Assembly: GCF_025148785.1 (NCBI RefSeq)
Contig: NZ_CP102271.1
Coordinates: 1,323,972-1,387,971, forward strand
Origin: Catenibacterium mitsuokai
GTDB lineage: Bacteria; Bacillota_I; Bacilli_A; Erysipelotrichales; Coprobacillaceae
DNA: 64,000 nucleotides
Reading direction: 5' to 3'
Shown here piece after piece: positions 1 to 6,290 of the stretch (position 1 is the stretch's first letter; each line of letters starts with the position of its first letter). The notes under the pieces are model-generated. The model saw nothing but the letters and a program-made list of their open reading frames with translations. It searched no databases and was not told where the DNA came from. The position numbers and the translations under genes are program-made.

Positions 1-182
1 AATATCTTTCCGGAATGTGTTAATGATAACTGTTTATTTGAATATACAAAGAGTGTTGTTTCATATTCTTCTTCTAAATAATGAATATGCTGTGATACAG
101 CTGGCTGAGTAATATGTAGTTGTTTTGCAGCAAGCGTATAGTTTAATGTCTCACATACTTTTAAAAAAGTATGAATACGATA
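1..182 (-). pseudogene. LysR-family transcriptional regulator, 5' end removed by the prophage; 3' end beyond the window
   Basis: Read on the minus strand from 182, this stretch encodes a LysR-type winged HTH, with the recognisable core LAAKQLHITQPAVSQHI followed by HYLEEE. It has no start codon: an in-frame TAG (183-185) lies just upstream of the first sense codon, where prophage DNA begins. The missing start, ribosome binding site and first codons are at 33770-33784. The gene is therefore split by integration and presumably inactive in the lysogen. In relatives such regulators are divergent from yeiH exporters, which matches the gene across the prophage. Confidence 0.85.
173..182. other. attL core (host-prophage junction, left)
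   Basis: GAATACGATA here matches GAATTCGATA at 33766-33775 with one mismatch. The LysR reading frame is lost exactly at this point and continues at the right-hand copy. Either version of the mismatched base gives an arginine codon in the restored gene. The boundary is inferred from this frame reconstruction. Exact crossover bases cannot be told from one sequence. Confidence 0.75.
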
Positions 183-195
183 CTAAAGAATATCG

Positions 196-222
196 AAAAG
201 TGGCTATTTAAGCCACTTTTTT
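196..222. terminator. Intrinsic terminator at the left prophage end
   Basis: A perfect 10-bp stem (AAAAGTGGCT / AGCCACTTTT) with a 5-nt loop is followed by T's, and by A's on the other side, so it can act in both directions. It would insulate the phage from the truncated LysR gene. Confidence 0.8.
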
Positions 223-239
223 ATGCGTGTTTAAACTGA

Positions 240-269
240 TTTAGTTGAGAAAGATAACAAATAGGTAAC
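240..269. repeat. Left-arm candidate integrase arm sites
   Basis: Position 240-248 (TTTAGTTGA, reverse TCAACTAAA) matches the 9-bp repeats at 33578-33618. Position 252-269 (AGATAACAAATAGGTAAC) matches 33708-33725 with one mismatch. Both motifs lie just inside the prophage at each end, as expected for arm-type sites bound by a tyrosine integrase. Binding is inferred. Confidence 0.5.
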
Positions 270-280
270 GAAGAATTAAT

Positions 281-382
281 AAAAAAAGAGCTATCTTTCG
301 ATAGCTCCGCAGACAGGCTCACTTAGAGTACGACTGTCGCTAGTTTCATAATAAAATACTTGGGCAAGTCTTTTTATTACGT
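281..382 (-). ncRNA. Candidate phage small RNA downstream of the integrase gene
   Basis: A complete transcription unit without an ORF. The promoter (388-416, minus) is followed about 7 nt later by roughly 100 nt that can fold into three elements. The first pairs UAAUAAAA with UUUUAUUA, with an inner ACUU/AAGU stem. The second is closed by GACAG/CUGUC. The third is a strong terminator hairpin GAGCUAUC-GAAA-GAUAGCUC followed by seven U's (300-281). I do not recognise the family. Function is unknown. Confidence 0.6.
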
Positions 383-387
383 TCTCT

Positions 388-416
388 ATTATAAAATCAG
401 AATTAAATTATATCAA
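388..416 (-). promoter_or_regulatory. Sigma-A promoter of the small RNA
   Basis: On the minus strand: TTGATA (416-411), exactly 17 bp, TATAAT (393-388). This is near consensus and points away from the integrase stop codon toward the hairpins at 281-382. Confidence 0.7.
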
Positions 417-439
417 GAACAAGTCTGAGTGAATGATCA

Positions 440-1567
440 CTAGACTTTTATTTTGTTTACTTCAGTCCATAATCTATTCTTTGACTCATTGGTGTACACA
501 TCAAATGTAATATCGTTCATTCTGTGGCCTAATACCTTCTTTCGGATATAGACATTAAGGTTATTCATTTGGCATAGCGTAGCGAATGTTTTACGCGTAT
601 CATGCATTGTATGATGTGTATTCAATAGCTTGTTTACTTTAATCAATACAGTTCTAGTAGTAAAATTAGCATAAGTTACATCTACCAGTCTCTTCTCGGG
701 CTTTAATAATTCATCGATAACAAATTGCTTGATATCATCATGGATAGGCACGATTCTATTTTTTCCAGCCTTTGTCTTAGACCCGGTGATCATATAGCTT
801 ATGAGTCTTTCAGTGCCGTCATCATCGCATTTTTCATCAATATGAATATTATCTCTATTGATATTCAGCAGTTCATTAATTCTTACACCAGTATAGATAA
901 ATATCAGCATTATATGCGCTTCTGGAGTATCAGCTTTCTTTAATGTTAGTATTTCATTAATAGTATAAGGTCTATGCATATCAGACTCTTCATACTTAGC
1001 AATTCTTATATAAGAAGTATAATCATCATTACGCTCAATATACTGATTAACAACAGCATATCTAAATACCTTTGTGCATATCGTCTTCATATGTACCTGT
1101 GTACTGTGGTTAGATCCATCTTCATCAAATACATCCTGAATCATTCTCAGAGTTATCTGATCTATCTTTAAATAATGCAGCTTCTTCAGATGTTTAATTG
1201 CACCATGCATACTATTCTGTGTTTGAGATGACAACAAAGAAAACTCGTCCTTATCAAGAATATAATATATATCCAAGAATGTAGGCACTTTCTTACTCAT
1301 CTTATCCTGAACCTTTTGATATACCTCAGGATCAATCTCCATTGCTTCCTTCTTGCTTATCGTATTATTCACAGTAAGAGAATACAAAGACAATGCATTA
1401 AGCGCTTCTTGATACGTTTCAAACGTTCCAATTACTAATCTTTTCTTTTCTCCATTTGTCAGATTTCTTTCATCCAATGTAACTTTTGCGCAAAACGGCT
1501 TTCTTCTTCTGCCGCTAAGCTTTACTACCGTCCCTGATCCATTAGGACGTCTTTTATACTTTACCAT
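440..1567 (-). CDS. int: Phage integrase, tyrosine recombinase
   Basis: About 375 residues, a usual length. Numbering from the upstream ATG at 1573: an N-terminal arm-binding region (about 1-70), a core-binding domain (about 95-190), and a catalytic domain with R231 (TGVRINELL), K266/K268, H324 and R327 (HDTRKTF), H350 (LGH) and nucleophile Y360. The start at 1567 is preferred over 1573 because AAGGA lies 8 nt before it but only 2 nt before the upstream ATG. It is the leftmost phage gene and transcribed toward attL, so it is the obvious enzyme for integration into the LysR gene. A palindrome and a candidate antisense RNA lie in its leader. Confidence 0.95.
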   Translation of the reverse strand: MVKYKRRPNGSGTVVKLSGRRRKPFCAKVTLDERNLTNGEKKRLVIGTFETYQEALNALSLYSLTVNNTISKKEAMEIDPEVYQKVQDKMSKKVPTFLDIYYILDKDEFSLLSSQTQNSMHGAIKHLKKLHYLKIDQITLRMIQDVFDEDGSNHSTQVHMKTICTKVFRYAVVNQYIERNDDYTSYIRIAKYEESDMHRPYTINEILTLKKADTPEAHIMLIFIYTGVRINELLNINRDNIHIDEKCDDDGTERLISYMITGSKTKAGKNRIVPIHDDIKQFVIDELLKPEKRLVDVTYANFTTRTVLIKVNKLLNTHHTMHDTRKTFATLCQMNNLNVYIRKKVLGHRMNDITFDVYTNESKNRLWTEVNKIKV

Positions 1568-1595
1568 AATCATATTCCTTTCTTGATTGCCTCAA

Positions 1596-1625
1596 GCGTA
1601 CTAATTATGGTATAATTGAGTACGC
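1596..1625. promoter_or_regulatory. 30-bp near-perfect palindrome in the integrase leader
   Basis: GCGTACT and AGTACGC flank AATTAT and ATAATT around a short centre, with one unpaired base. The palindrome overlaps an extended -10 on the plus strand (TGGTATAAT, -10 at 1611-1616). It could be an operator or fold in the integrase mRNA leader. Confidence 0.5.
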
Positions 1626-1693
1626 AAAAGGACTATTTACTCGATACAAACTTTTGCTCGACCAATACTGTTCCCGCAGTATTGGTCTTTTTT
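1622..1693 (+). ncRNA. Candidate short antisense transcript upstream of int, ending in a strong terminator
   Basis: The plus-strand extended -10 at 1611-1616 (weak -35 TTGCCT at 1587-1592) would start RNA near 1622. A 10-bp perfect stem ACCAATACTG / CAGTATTGGT (1661-1670 / 1677-1686) followed by CTTTTTT ends it. No plus-strand gene lies here, so the terminator needs another explanation. The RNA would be complementary to the integrase leader. Inference. Confidence 0.4.
1638..1650 (-). promoter_or_regulatory. 13-bp element shared by the integrase and excisionase-like promoters (copy 1)
   Basis: TTTGTATCGAGTA on the minus strand about 71 bp upstream of the integrase start. An identical copy in the opposite orientation lies at 2931-2943, about 77 bp upstream of the gene at 3020. 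Confidence 0.45.
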
Positions 1694-2159
1694 AGTAGTT
1701 TTTTACCAAAAATTTTAAAGTAAGCTTGAACTGGTAGTCTTCTTCACTTACTAATCCATTATTATGCAATATCTTGCAAGGGCCACCGTGTATGATAAGA
1801 GTTGGATTATATATCTTATTAGCCTTTGTCCATTCCCTTATTCTCTTGCTGTATCTTTGAGGCACATAACTTAATCTACATAACTTAGCAAATATATACA
1901 TAGCATTAGGATCATGCTCATTCTTATTATCTGTAAGAATATTAAAGTCACATGTTCTATATACATCATATTTAAAAAGTACCTTGCGGTCACCAAAGTT
2001 ATCAGCAAAGTAATCCATTGAAATTGGTGCTACTTTCTGCATATATCTCTTTATTTCATCCTGAGAATATGCAGCAGAAGTTAACTCCATTTCATAGTAA
2101 GTAGTATTGTCTTTAGTTGGCTGTTGTGGTTCTTTAAATAGTTCACTGAAAAATCCCAT
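1692..2159 (-). CDS. Small HIRAN-like phage protein
   Basis: 155 residues. The segment with DPNAMYIF and LSYVPQRYSKRIREW (about residues 82-110) resembles the HIRAN-domain core, in which an aspartate-proline-asparagine-alanine turn is followed by a valine/tyrosine-leucine-proline strand. HIRAN domains are thought to bind damaged or ended DNA and are common in lysogeny regions of Firmicutes phages. Ribosome binding site AAGGAGG precedes the start. It is downstream of the repressor gene on the same strand and separated by a hairpin that faces the other way. No catalytic domain is attached. The HIRAN call rests on a short motif. Confidence 0.55.
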   Translation of the reverse strand: MGFFSELFKEPQQPTKDNTTYYEMELTSAAYSQDEIKRYMQKVAPISMDYFADNFGDRKVLFKYDVYRTCDFNILTDNKNEHDPNAMYIFAKLCRLSYVPQRYSKRIREWTKANKIYNPTLIIHGGPCKILHNNGLVSEEDYQFKLTLKFLVKNY

Positions 2160-2176
2160 GTTGTTTTCCTCCTTTC

Positions 2177-2203
2177 GCCCATTTTATAAATGGGCTTTTT
2201 TTA
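2177..2203 (+). terminator. Hairpin with T-tract, plus orientation
   Basis: GCCCATTT / AAATGGGC (8 bp, 3-nt loop) then eight T's. It faces against the minus-strand genes around it, so it would stop plus-strand readthrough from the left into the repressor region. Confidence 0.6.
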
Positions 2204-2464
2204 CTTTTCATCCATCTTTTTTTGGATTTTTTGTGTGAAATCATTAATGTCAGCTTCATACATAGATATTAGTTTTACTAAATCAATTGATGAAATATTA
2301 TTTCTGCCATTCTCGATTTCAGATATCCATGATTTTGTTTTACAAAAACGATTAGCAACATCTTCCATTGTATAAGAAGTATTTTTTCTAAGCTGTCTCA
2401 ATAGCATACCTTGATATTTTAATAGCTCAGATGTGTGCTCATCTTCTATTTTTTTCTTCTTCAT
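2201..2464 (-). CDS. XRE-family repressor (CI-like)
   Basis: 87 residues from the ATG at 2464, which follows AGGAGGTG with good spacing. Upstream in-frame codons back to 2620 are not needed. An HTH at about residues 31-58 (YTMEDVANRFCKTKSWISEIENG) is typical of Cro/CI repressors. There is no C-terminal cleavage domain, so induction is not by RecA self-cleavage of this protein. It is divergent from a Cro-like gene with four repeated operators between them. This is the likely immunity repressor. Confidence 0.85.
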   Translation of the reverse strand: MKKKKIEDEHTSELLKYQGMLLRQLRKNTSYTMEDVANRFCKTKSWISEIENGRNNISSIDLVKLISMYEADINDFTQKIQKKMDEK

Positions 2465-2498
2465 CAAATACACCTCCTGTATATAATATAACAAAAAG

Positions 2499-2591
2499 AA
2501 CATAAATAATGTATAAAAATACATTAATTCTGTAAAAAAGTTCTTAAAGTACATTGACAATGTATTTAGTCGATAGTACACTATAAATGTA
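2499..2591. promoter_or_regulatory. Lysis-lysogeny switch: four 15-bp operators and two divergent promoters
   Basis: Four sites fit TACAT-N5-ATGTA: 2499-2513 (AACATAAATAATGTA), 2520-2534 (TACATTAATTCTGTA), 2550-2564 (TACATTGACAATGTA, a perfect palindrome) and 2577-2591 (TACACTATAAATGTA). Plus promoter: TTGACA 2554-2559, 17 bp, TACACT 2577-2582, overlapped by operators 3 and 4. Minus promoter: TTTACA, 17 bp, TACATT, overlapped by operators 1 and 2. Confidence 0.75.
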
Positions 2592-2602
2592 CAAGGAGAT
2601 GA

Positions 2603-2824
2603 ATGCAAATGAACGAACAAATCAGATTAACCCCAAAAGCAATCCGTATCAATATGGGGTACTCACAATCTCAAATGGCATCAGAAATTAATAAGTACGT
2701 GCCAATGGATGAGCGAAAGTACAAAGAAAGAGAAAACAAAATTTCTAAATGGACCGGTCTAGAGATCATTGCTTTTGCAAAAGTCGCAAATATATCAGAT
2801 ATCAGAATCATTAAATTAGATTAA
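2603..2824 (+). CDS. Cro-like XRE-family regulator
   Basis: About 71-73 residues, with an HTH-like segment LTPKAIRINMGYSQSQMASE near the N-terminus. A start at 2603 is 4 nt after AAGGAG and one at 2609 is 10 nt after it, so the start is uncertain by two codons. It is the first rightward gene, opposite the repressor, with operators over its promoter and another just after its stop. By position this is the Cro-equivalent. Confidence 0.75.
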   Translation: MQMNEQIRLTPKAIRINMGYSQSQMASEINKYVPMDERKYKERENKISKWTGLEIIAFAKVANISDIRIIKLD

Positions 2825-2841
2825 TTTTTTTAATCTATTTG

Positions 2842-2856
2842 TACATCATAAATGTA
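2842..2856. promoter_or_regulatory. Fifth copy of the 15-bp operator
   Basis: TACATCATAAATGTA differs from the operator at 2577-2591 at only two positions. It lies just after the Cro-like gene, so it could allow looping between distant sites or control the excisionase-like gene downstream. Confidence 0.6.
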
Positions 2857-2930
2857 TTTTATATCATGCCCACATACAGCCATATCACTAACCATTTTTT
2901 TAAACTATCCCATAGAATAAAAGTAAAAGT

Positions 2931-2943
2931 TTTGTATCGAGTA
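2931..2943 (+). promoter_or_regulatory. 13-bp element shared with the integrase promoter (copy 2)
   Basis: TTTGTATCGAGTA, identical to the minus-strand copy at 1638-1650 and at a similar distance from the next start codon (3020). Confidence 0.45.
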
Positions 2944-3019
2944 TCTTTTCATTAAGTTAAATGACTATCAATAAGTGGTATGGATCTATGTGGGTGTGAT
3001 TACAAGGAGGTGATGGAAA

Positions 3020-3223
3020 ATGCGAACAGCAAATAAAAATGAATACTCAATGAGTATTCAGGAGGCAATGGATATGACAGGAATGTCCAGGAACTTCATT
3101 CTTAATGCAGTAGAACAGGGTAAATGGCCAGGTACTGTTATTACAGTAAAGGGTCGTAGATCGGTTCATATTCCAAGAATTGCATTTATGCATTATCTAG
3201 GCATATCTGAAGATAACAATTAA
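3020..3223 (+). CDS. Excisionase-like HTH protein
   Basis: 67 residues with a MerR/Xis-type winged-helix pattern: SIQEAMDMTGMSRNFILNAVE (recognition region, about 12-32), then GKWPGTVITVKGRRSVHIPR. Ribosome binding site GGAGGTGATGG is strong. Size and fold suit an excisionase or small DNA-binding regulator. It shares a promoter-proximal 13-bp element with the integrase. It could instead be an early regulator. Confidence 0.65.
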   Translation: MRTANKNEYSMSIQEAMDMTGMSRNFILNAVEQGKWPGTVITVKGRRSVHIPRIAFMHYLGISEDNN

Positions 3224-3238
3224 ATATTAAACAAATTT

Positions 3239-3373
3239 ATAGGCATCTAAGGCCGGAGGATTGATATTTTTTCTAAGACATTAGTTATTTTCATTAATTT
3301 TCACTTTCGATATAGAACCTTTGTAGGATGGATGCATGTAGCTTTTACTGGTCCTCCGGCGCTAGATGCCTAT
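3239..3373 (+). ncRNA. Long hairpin: 22-bp imperfect inverted repeat with 91-nt loop
   Basis: Arms 3239-3260 and 3352-3373 are complementary except for one 2-nt mismatch (ATAGGCATCTA and GCCGGAGGA are perfect). It fills the whole gap between two genes. There is no transposase and no target-site duplication, so a structured transcript element is more likely than a mobile one. The loop contains no ORF that I can support. Confidence 0.55.
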
Positions 3374-3407
3374 GAATAATTAGAATCCAAAGAAAGGAGG
3401 ATTAAAC

Positions 3408-3638
3408 ATGCTTAAGGAGAAGAAGACTTATGAACTATTTTTCTGTGATCCTGATGGAGCACGTAGAAAGATAGATACTATTCCTGATTATTGTAAAGCC
3501 GTTGTAACCGCAAGAGGATATTCTACCAGTTTTAAGAGTGATGTAATCATTCATGAAGTATCGGGAAATAAGATGACAGGTAGAATGATGCTCTACTCAT
3601 ATGCCTCAGGGCAATGGTGGAGACCTCTAAATAGCTAA
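3408..3638 (+). CDS. Phage protein of unknown function
   Basis: 76 residues after a strong GAAAGGAGG site. The short, basic-acidic sequence has conserved-looking segments (FFCDPDGARRKIDT, YSYASGQWWRPL) but I recognise no family. It is between a long hairpin and a candidate minus-strand RNA. Confidence 0.6.
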   Translation: MLKEKKTYELFFCDPDGARRKIDTIPDYCKAVVTARGYSTSFKSDVIIHEVSGNKMTGRMMLYSYASGQWWRPLNS

Positions 3639-3711
3639 AAAAAATGGAATGCTAAGCGATAGCATTCCGGTGTGTCTTTAAGCGAATTCTGAATGAGCCT
3701 CTTTTCGAGGC
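3637..3711 (-). ncRNA. Candidate minus-strand small RNA
   Basis: On the minus strand an extended -10 (TGTTATAAT, -10 at 3723-3718) is followed by about 75 nt with two hairpins. GCCTC-GAAAA-GAGGC comes first, then GGAATGCTA / TAGCATTCC (3668-3646) followed by ATTTTTTTT, a good terminator. No gene on the minus strand here explains that terminator. No clear -35 is visible. Confidence 0.4.
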
Positions 3712-3755
3712 AACTTCATTATAACAGATATTGAAGAAAAAAGGAGCGATTTTGA

Positions 3756-3941
3756 ATGAAAAAATTAAATAAGAATAGGGCGTTATGCCTTTTATCAGAT
3801 GTATGCATATTAGTGATTCTAATTTCCATGGTTCTTACAGGGAACAACTGGAACTCAACAGAAGTGAAAGTCTTCTGCTGCAGTTCTTTGTTCATGAATA
3901 TGCTGTTCGTGCAGTATTTCTTGATTATGGGAGGTAGATAA
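3756..3941 (+). CDS. Small membrane protein
   Basis: 61 residues after AAAAGGAGCGATTTTGA. Two hydrophobic stretches (about 12-28 and 41-58) separated by a polar loop suggest two membrane segments. No family recognised. Confidence 0.5.
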   Translation: MKKLNKNRALCLLSDVCILVILISMVLTGNNWNSTEVKVFCCSSLFMNMLFVQYFLIMGGR

Positions 3942-3942
3942 C

Positions 3943-4545
3943 ATGGATCTAGAGTTACAGAAAGAGATGTTTGCTGATCATATCGCAACTCTCAAGGATT
4001 ATGGTGATATCAAGGTTCTTGATTTCCAGAAGCCTGAAAGCAACTACTACAGAATCAGATTCATATTTGAAGATGACCATGACAGAGTGCATATCTCTGG
4101 TGATCTTGGCGAGCTGATTGCCTATAGCTATGCCGGCCTAAATTTTAGAAACTTCATAGATTGGTGCCGTCGAGATTCTATCTTTTTCAAGCTTAAGGTG
4201 AAATGCAGTAGTCATCCTCTCTACACATATGATAGAGAACTTGCTGAAAAACAGCTTCTTCAAAAGACAAAGGATAACTATACGCTCGATAGAATTGCTG
4301 ATTACTTCGATGTATGTGAACCTGAAGATGCAGTCAAGCCTTTTATAGAAAAGGTTTTGGATGGTTTCAGTGATACAGAAGGCATCTGTGAGATAGGAGA
4401 AAGAACACTTTTGAATATAGATTATTCAGCCTTTGACCCTATTGATGAAATCGGATTAGAAGAAGGCCCTGATGTTTTTGATGTCTATCTTATGGCTTTC
4501 AAATTGGCATATAGACAGCTGCAGGAGAAGGGAGTGGTGAAGTGA
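3943..4545 (+). CDS. Phage protein of unknown function
   Basis: 200 residues, start 3943 after GGGAGGTAG. The sequence is acidic overall, without signal peptide or membrane segment. I recognise no catalytic motif. It overlaps the next gene by a few bases, so the two are probably translated together. Confidence 0.65.
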   Translation: MDLELQKEMFADHIATLKDYGDIKVLDFQKPESNYYRIRFIFEDDHDRVHISGDLGELIAYSYAGLNFRNFIDWCRRDSIFFKLKVKCSSHPLYTYDRELAEKQLLQKTKDNYTLDRIADYFDVCEPEDAVKPFIEKVLDGFSDTEGICEIGERTLLNIDYSAFDPIDEIGLEEGPDVFDVYLMAFKLAYRQLQEKGVVK

Positions 4546-4820
4546 TGCATAAAGTATCTCATGCTCCAATGGAGATGATGCATAAGAAGGTGGTAAGAGA
4601 TATCACCAAGGCGATTGATCATACATATTATGGTGCATCAATAGAAGATGTCTCTTACTCAGAAGAGATTATTGATGATATGGATATCATTTCTACTATT
4701 CATATAAATGGTGCTAATGGTTCACACTTTAAGGCTCAGGAAAAAAATCTTCCTGAGTATGAGATGCTTGAGTGGATCATGCATCAGTTTTTAAGATTTC
4801 TAAGGGAGGAGTCACTATGA
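4542..4820 (+). CDS. Phage protein of unknown function
   Basis: About 91 residues. Either GTG 4542 or ATG 4545 can be the start. The ATG overlaps the upstream stop as TGATG and is the more likely one. Methionine- and histidine-rich N-terminus, acidic middle. No family recognised. Confidence 0.55.
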   Translation: MMHKVSHAPMEMMHKKVVRDITKAIDHTYYGASIEDVSYSEEIIDDMDIISTIHINGANGSHFKAQEKNLPEYEMLEWIMHQFLRFLREESL

Positions 4821-4969
4821 TGGCAGAAATTGATACAGCAATATTGATAGGCAGCATCAGTGATATAAGCGAGTTGGAGTATTTAAAGGATATCATTGAT
4901 GCAAGAATAAAATATCTAAAAGAAGGCACTGTCAGAGCAGTAGTGAGCGCTGCACTGGAGGAGGAATAG
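4817..4969 (+). CDS. Small acidic helical protein
   Basis: 50 residues from ATG 4817, chosen because GGGAGGAG lies just upstream. The start overlaps the preceding gene's stop as ATGA. Predicted helical (ISELEYLKDIIDARIKYLKEG). Unknown function. Confidence 0.5.
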   Translation: MMAEIDTAILIGSISDISELEYLKDIIDARIKYLKEGTVRAVVSAALEEE

Positions 4970-4972
4970 ACA

Positions 4973-5140
4973 ATGGATGTATTTGGATTATTAATATCGA
5001 TATTCCTTGCACTCATTACCAGTATCAACATTATTGGTATATTAGCAAGTTTCAACGCAATCAGAAAATATCAAGAATCATTAGATATTCTTCACGAATG
5101 CGAGGATATCCTGTCTATCTTGGAAAAATATAGAAAATAG
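4973..5140 (+). CDS. Small membrane protein with C-terminal helix
   Basis: 55 residues starting three bases after the previous stop, with GGAGGAGG upstream. One hydrophobic segment (about residues 3-28, FGLLISIFLALITSINIIGI) precedes an amphipathic helix (SLDILHECEDILSILEKY). Unknown function. Confidence 0.5.
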   Translation: MDVFGLLISIFLALITSINIIGILASFNAIRKYQESLDILHECEDILSILEKYRK

Positions 5141-5167
5141 GGGTGATGAACTCTGACTGCTGAACAG

Positions 5168-6013
5168 ATGGAAGCGGTCTTAAGTGAATTTCTGAATGAG
5201 ATGAAGTATGAAGAAAAGGCCCCCAATACTGTAAAGCAGTACAGAAGGGCATGTACTAATTTCTTGTCCTCTATTGAAGATAAGAACAAGGAAGTTAAAA
5301 AGGATGATGTGATGGCTTATAAGAGCAAGATGCTTGATGAATATAAGCCATCCACTATTAATGTTTCTATTATCTGCATAAACAAGTTTTTACGCTACTG
5401 TGAGACGGAATCATTGGAGAGGGGACAACGCTCAAGGATGGAAGTAAAAACCATCAGAGAACAGCGTGTATCATCTCTTGAGGATGTACTGGAACCGGGT
5501 GAACTTAAAAGACTTTTAAAGTATTCAAGAAGGCTTGGATATGATGACATATATCTTATTATCAAGATTTTTGCATATACAGGAATAAGATGTCAGGAGC
5601 TGAAGGATTTCACTGCAGAGAATATGAAGCACACTATTATCAGAACCAATTCGAAAGGAAAGGTTCGAGAAATCATTTTAAGAGATGATCTGAAGAAAGA
5701 GATTAACCAGTACATGAAGAGACATGGAATTACTGGTGGTTATGTATTCAGGAATGATGATAATGATGGATTGATTCCTTATCAGACTATATACAGAAAG
5801 CTTCAGAAGGTTGCTGGAGCCGCGAAGGTCAATAAGAGGAAGGTTCATCCTCATTCCTTCAGACATCTGTTTGGCATAGTGTTCATGCAGCAGGGCGGTA
5901 ATATAGACGAGCTTGCTGATATCTATGGACACTCATCACTGGAAACTACACGTATTTATCTGCGCACTACTGCGAAGATGAAAAAGGAGAAAATGAGCAG
6001 ACTGAAGTACTAA
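5168..6013 (+). CDS. Second tyrosine recombinase (XerC/D-like)
   Basis: 281 residues with a SAM-like N-terminal domain (about 1-85) and a full catalytic set: R141 (TGIRCQEL), K163/K165, H229 and R232 (HPHSFRH), H255 (YGHSS), Y264 (TTRIYLRT). The ATG at 5168 has no close ribosome binding site. An in-frame CTG at 5153 lies about 8 nt after AGGGGTGATG, so the true start may be there. It differs in length and sequence from the integrase at 440 and is embedded in the early operon, so it probably acts on another site. A 19-bp palindrome lies 114 bp downstream. Confidence 0.85.
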   Translation: MEAVLSEFLNEMKYEEKAPNTVKQYRRACTNFLSSIEDKNKEVKKDDVMAYKSKMLDEYKPSTINVSIICINKFLRYCETESLERGQRSRMEVKTIREQRVSSLEDVLEPGELKRLLKYSRRLGYDDIYLIIKIFAYTGIRCQELKDFTAENMKHTIIRTNSKGKVREIILRDDLKKEINQYMKRHGITGGYVFRNDDNDGLIPYQTIYRKLQKVAGAAKVNKRKVHPHSFRHLFGIVFMQQGGNIDELADIYGHSSLETTRIYLRTTAKMKKEKMSRLKY

Positions 6014-6290
6014 AAATACTGCTCAAAACGCTTTAAAATACTCCAAAAACACTCCAAAAGTATTGTTTCAAAAATATCGTAAAAAACATTGATGTATACT
6101 ACATATTTTCAAGAAATCGGAGTGAGAGATAACATAGGGTTATCTTACACGCATTTTATACGTTCTGAAGGTCCGACAGAAGCCCTCAGAACTACATACT
6201 AGATTACCTACATTCTAGATTAAAAGCACATTCTAGATTATCTACAGTTCTAGTCAATTCTGTCAGATTCTGAATGAAAGGATGACTGTT
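6014..6290. other. Non-coding region ahead of the replication initiator
   Basis: No gene. It holds an AT-rich segment with two ACTCCAAAA copies (6041-6060), a perfect palindrome AGATAACATAGGGTTATCT (6127-6145), a GTTCTGA / TCAGAAC inverted repeat (about 6164-6192) and four 13-bp direct repeats (6194-6256). Confidence 0.6.
6194..6256 (+). repeat. Four 13-bp direct repeats
   Basis: ACATACTAGATTA (6194-6206), ACATTCTAGATTA (6210-6222), ACATTCTAGATTA (6228-6240) and ACAGTTCTAGTCA (6244-6256), at intervals of 16, 18 and 16 bp. Candidate binding sites for the initiator encoded immediately downstream, either autoregulatory or part of the origin. Confidence 0.6.

Noticed and set aside
1661..1693. 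Terminator for the HIRAN-like gene at 1692
   Set aside because: That gene runs on the minus strand, whereas the T-tract follows the stem on the plus strand.
3239..3373. MITE or insertion sequence remnant
   Set aside because: Inverted repeats are present but no target-site duplication or second copy is visible in the window.
3646..3668. Terminator of the plus-strand gene ending at 3638
   Set aside because: On the plus strand the stem is followed by GGTGTGTC, not T's. The T-tract is on the minus side.
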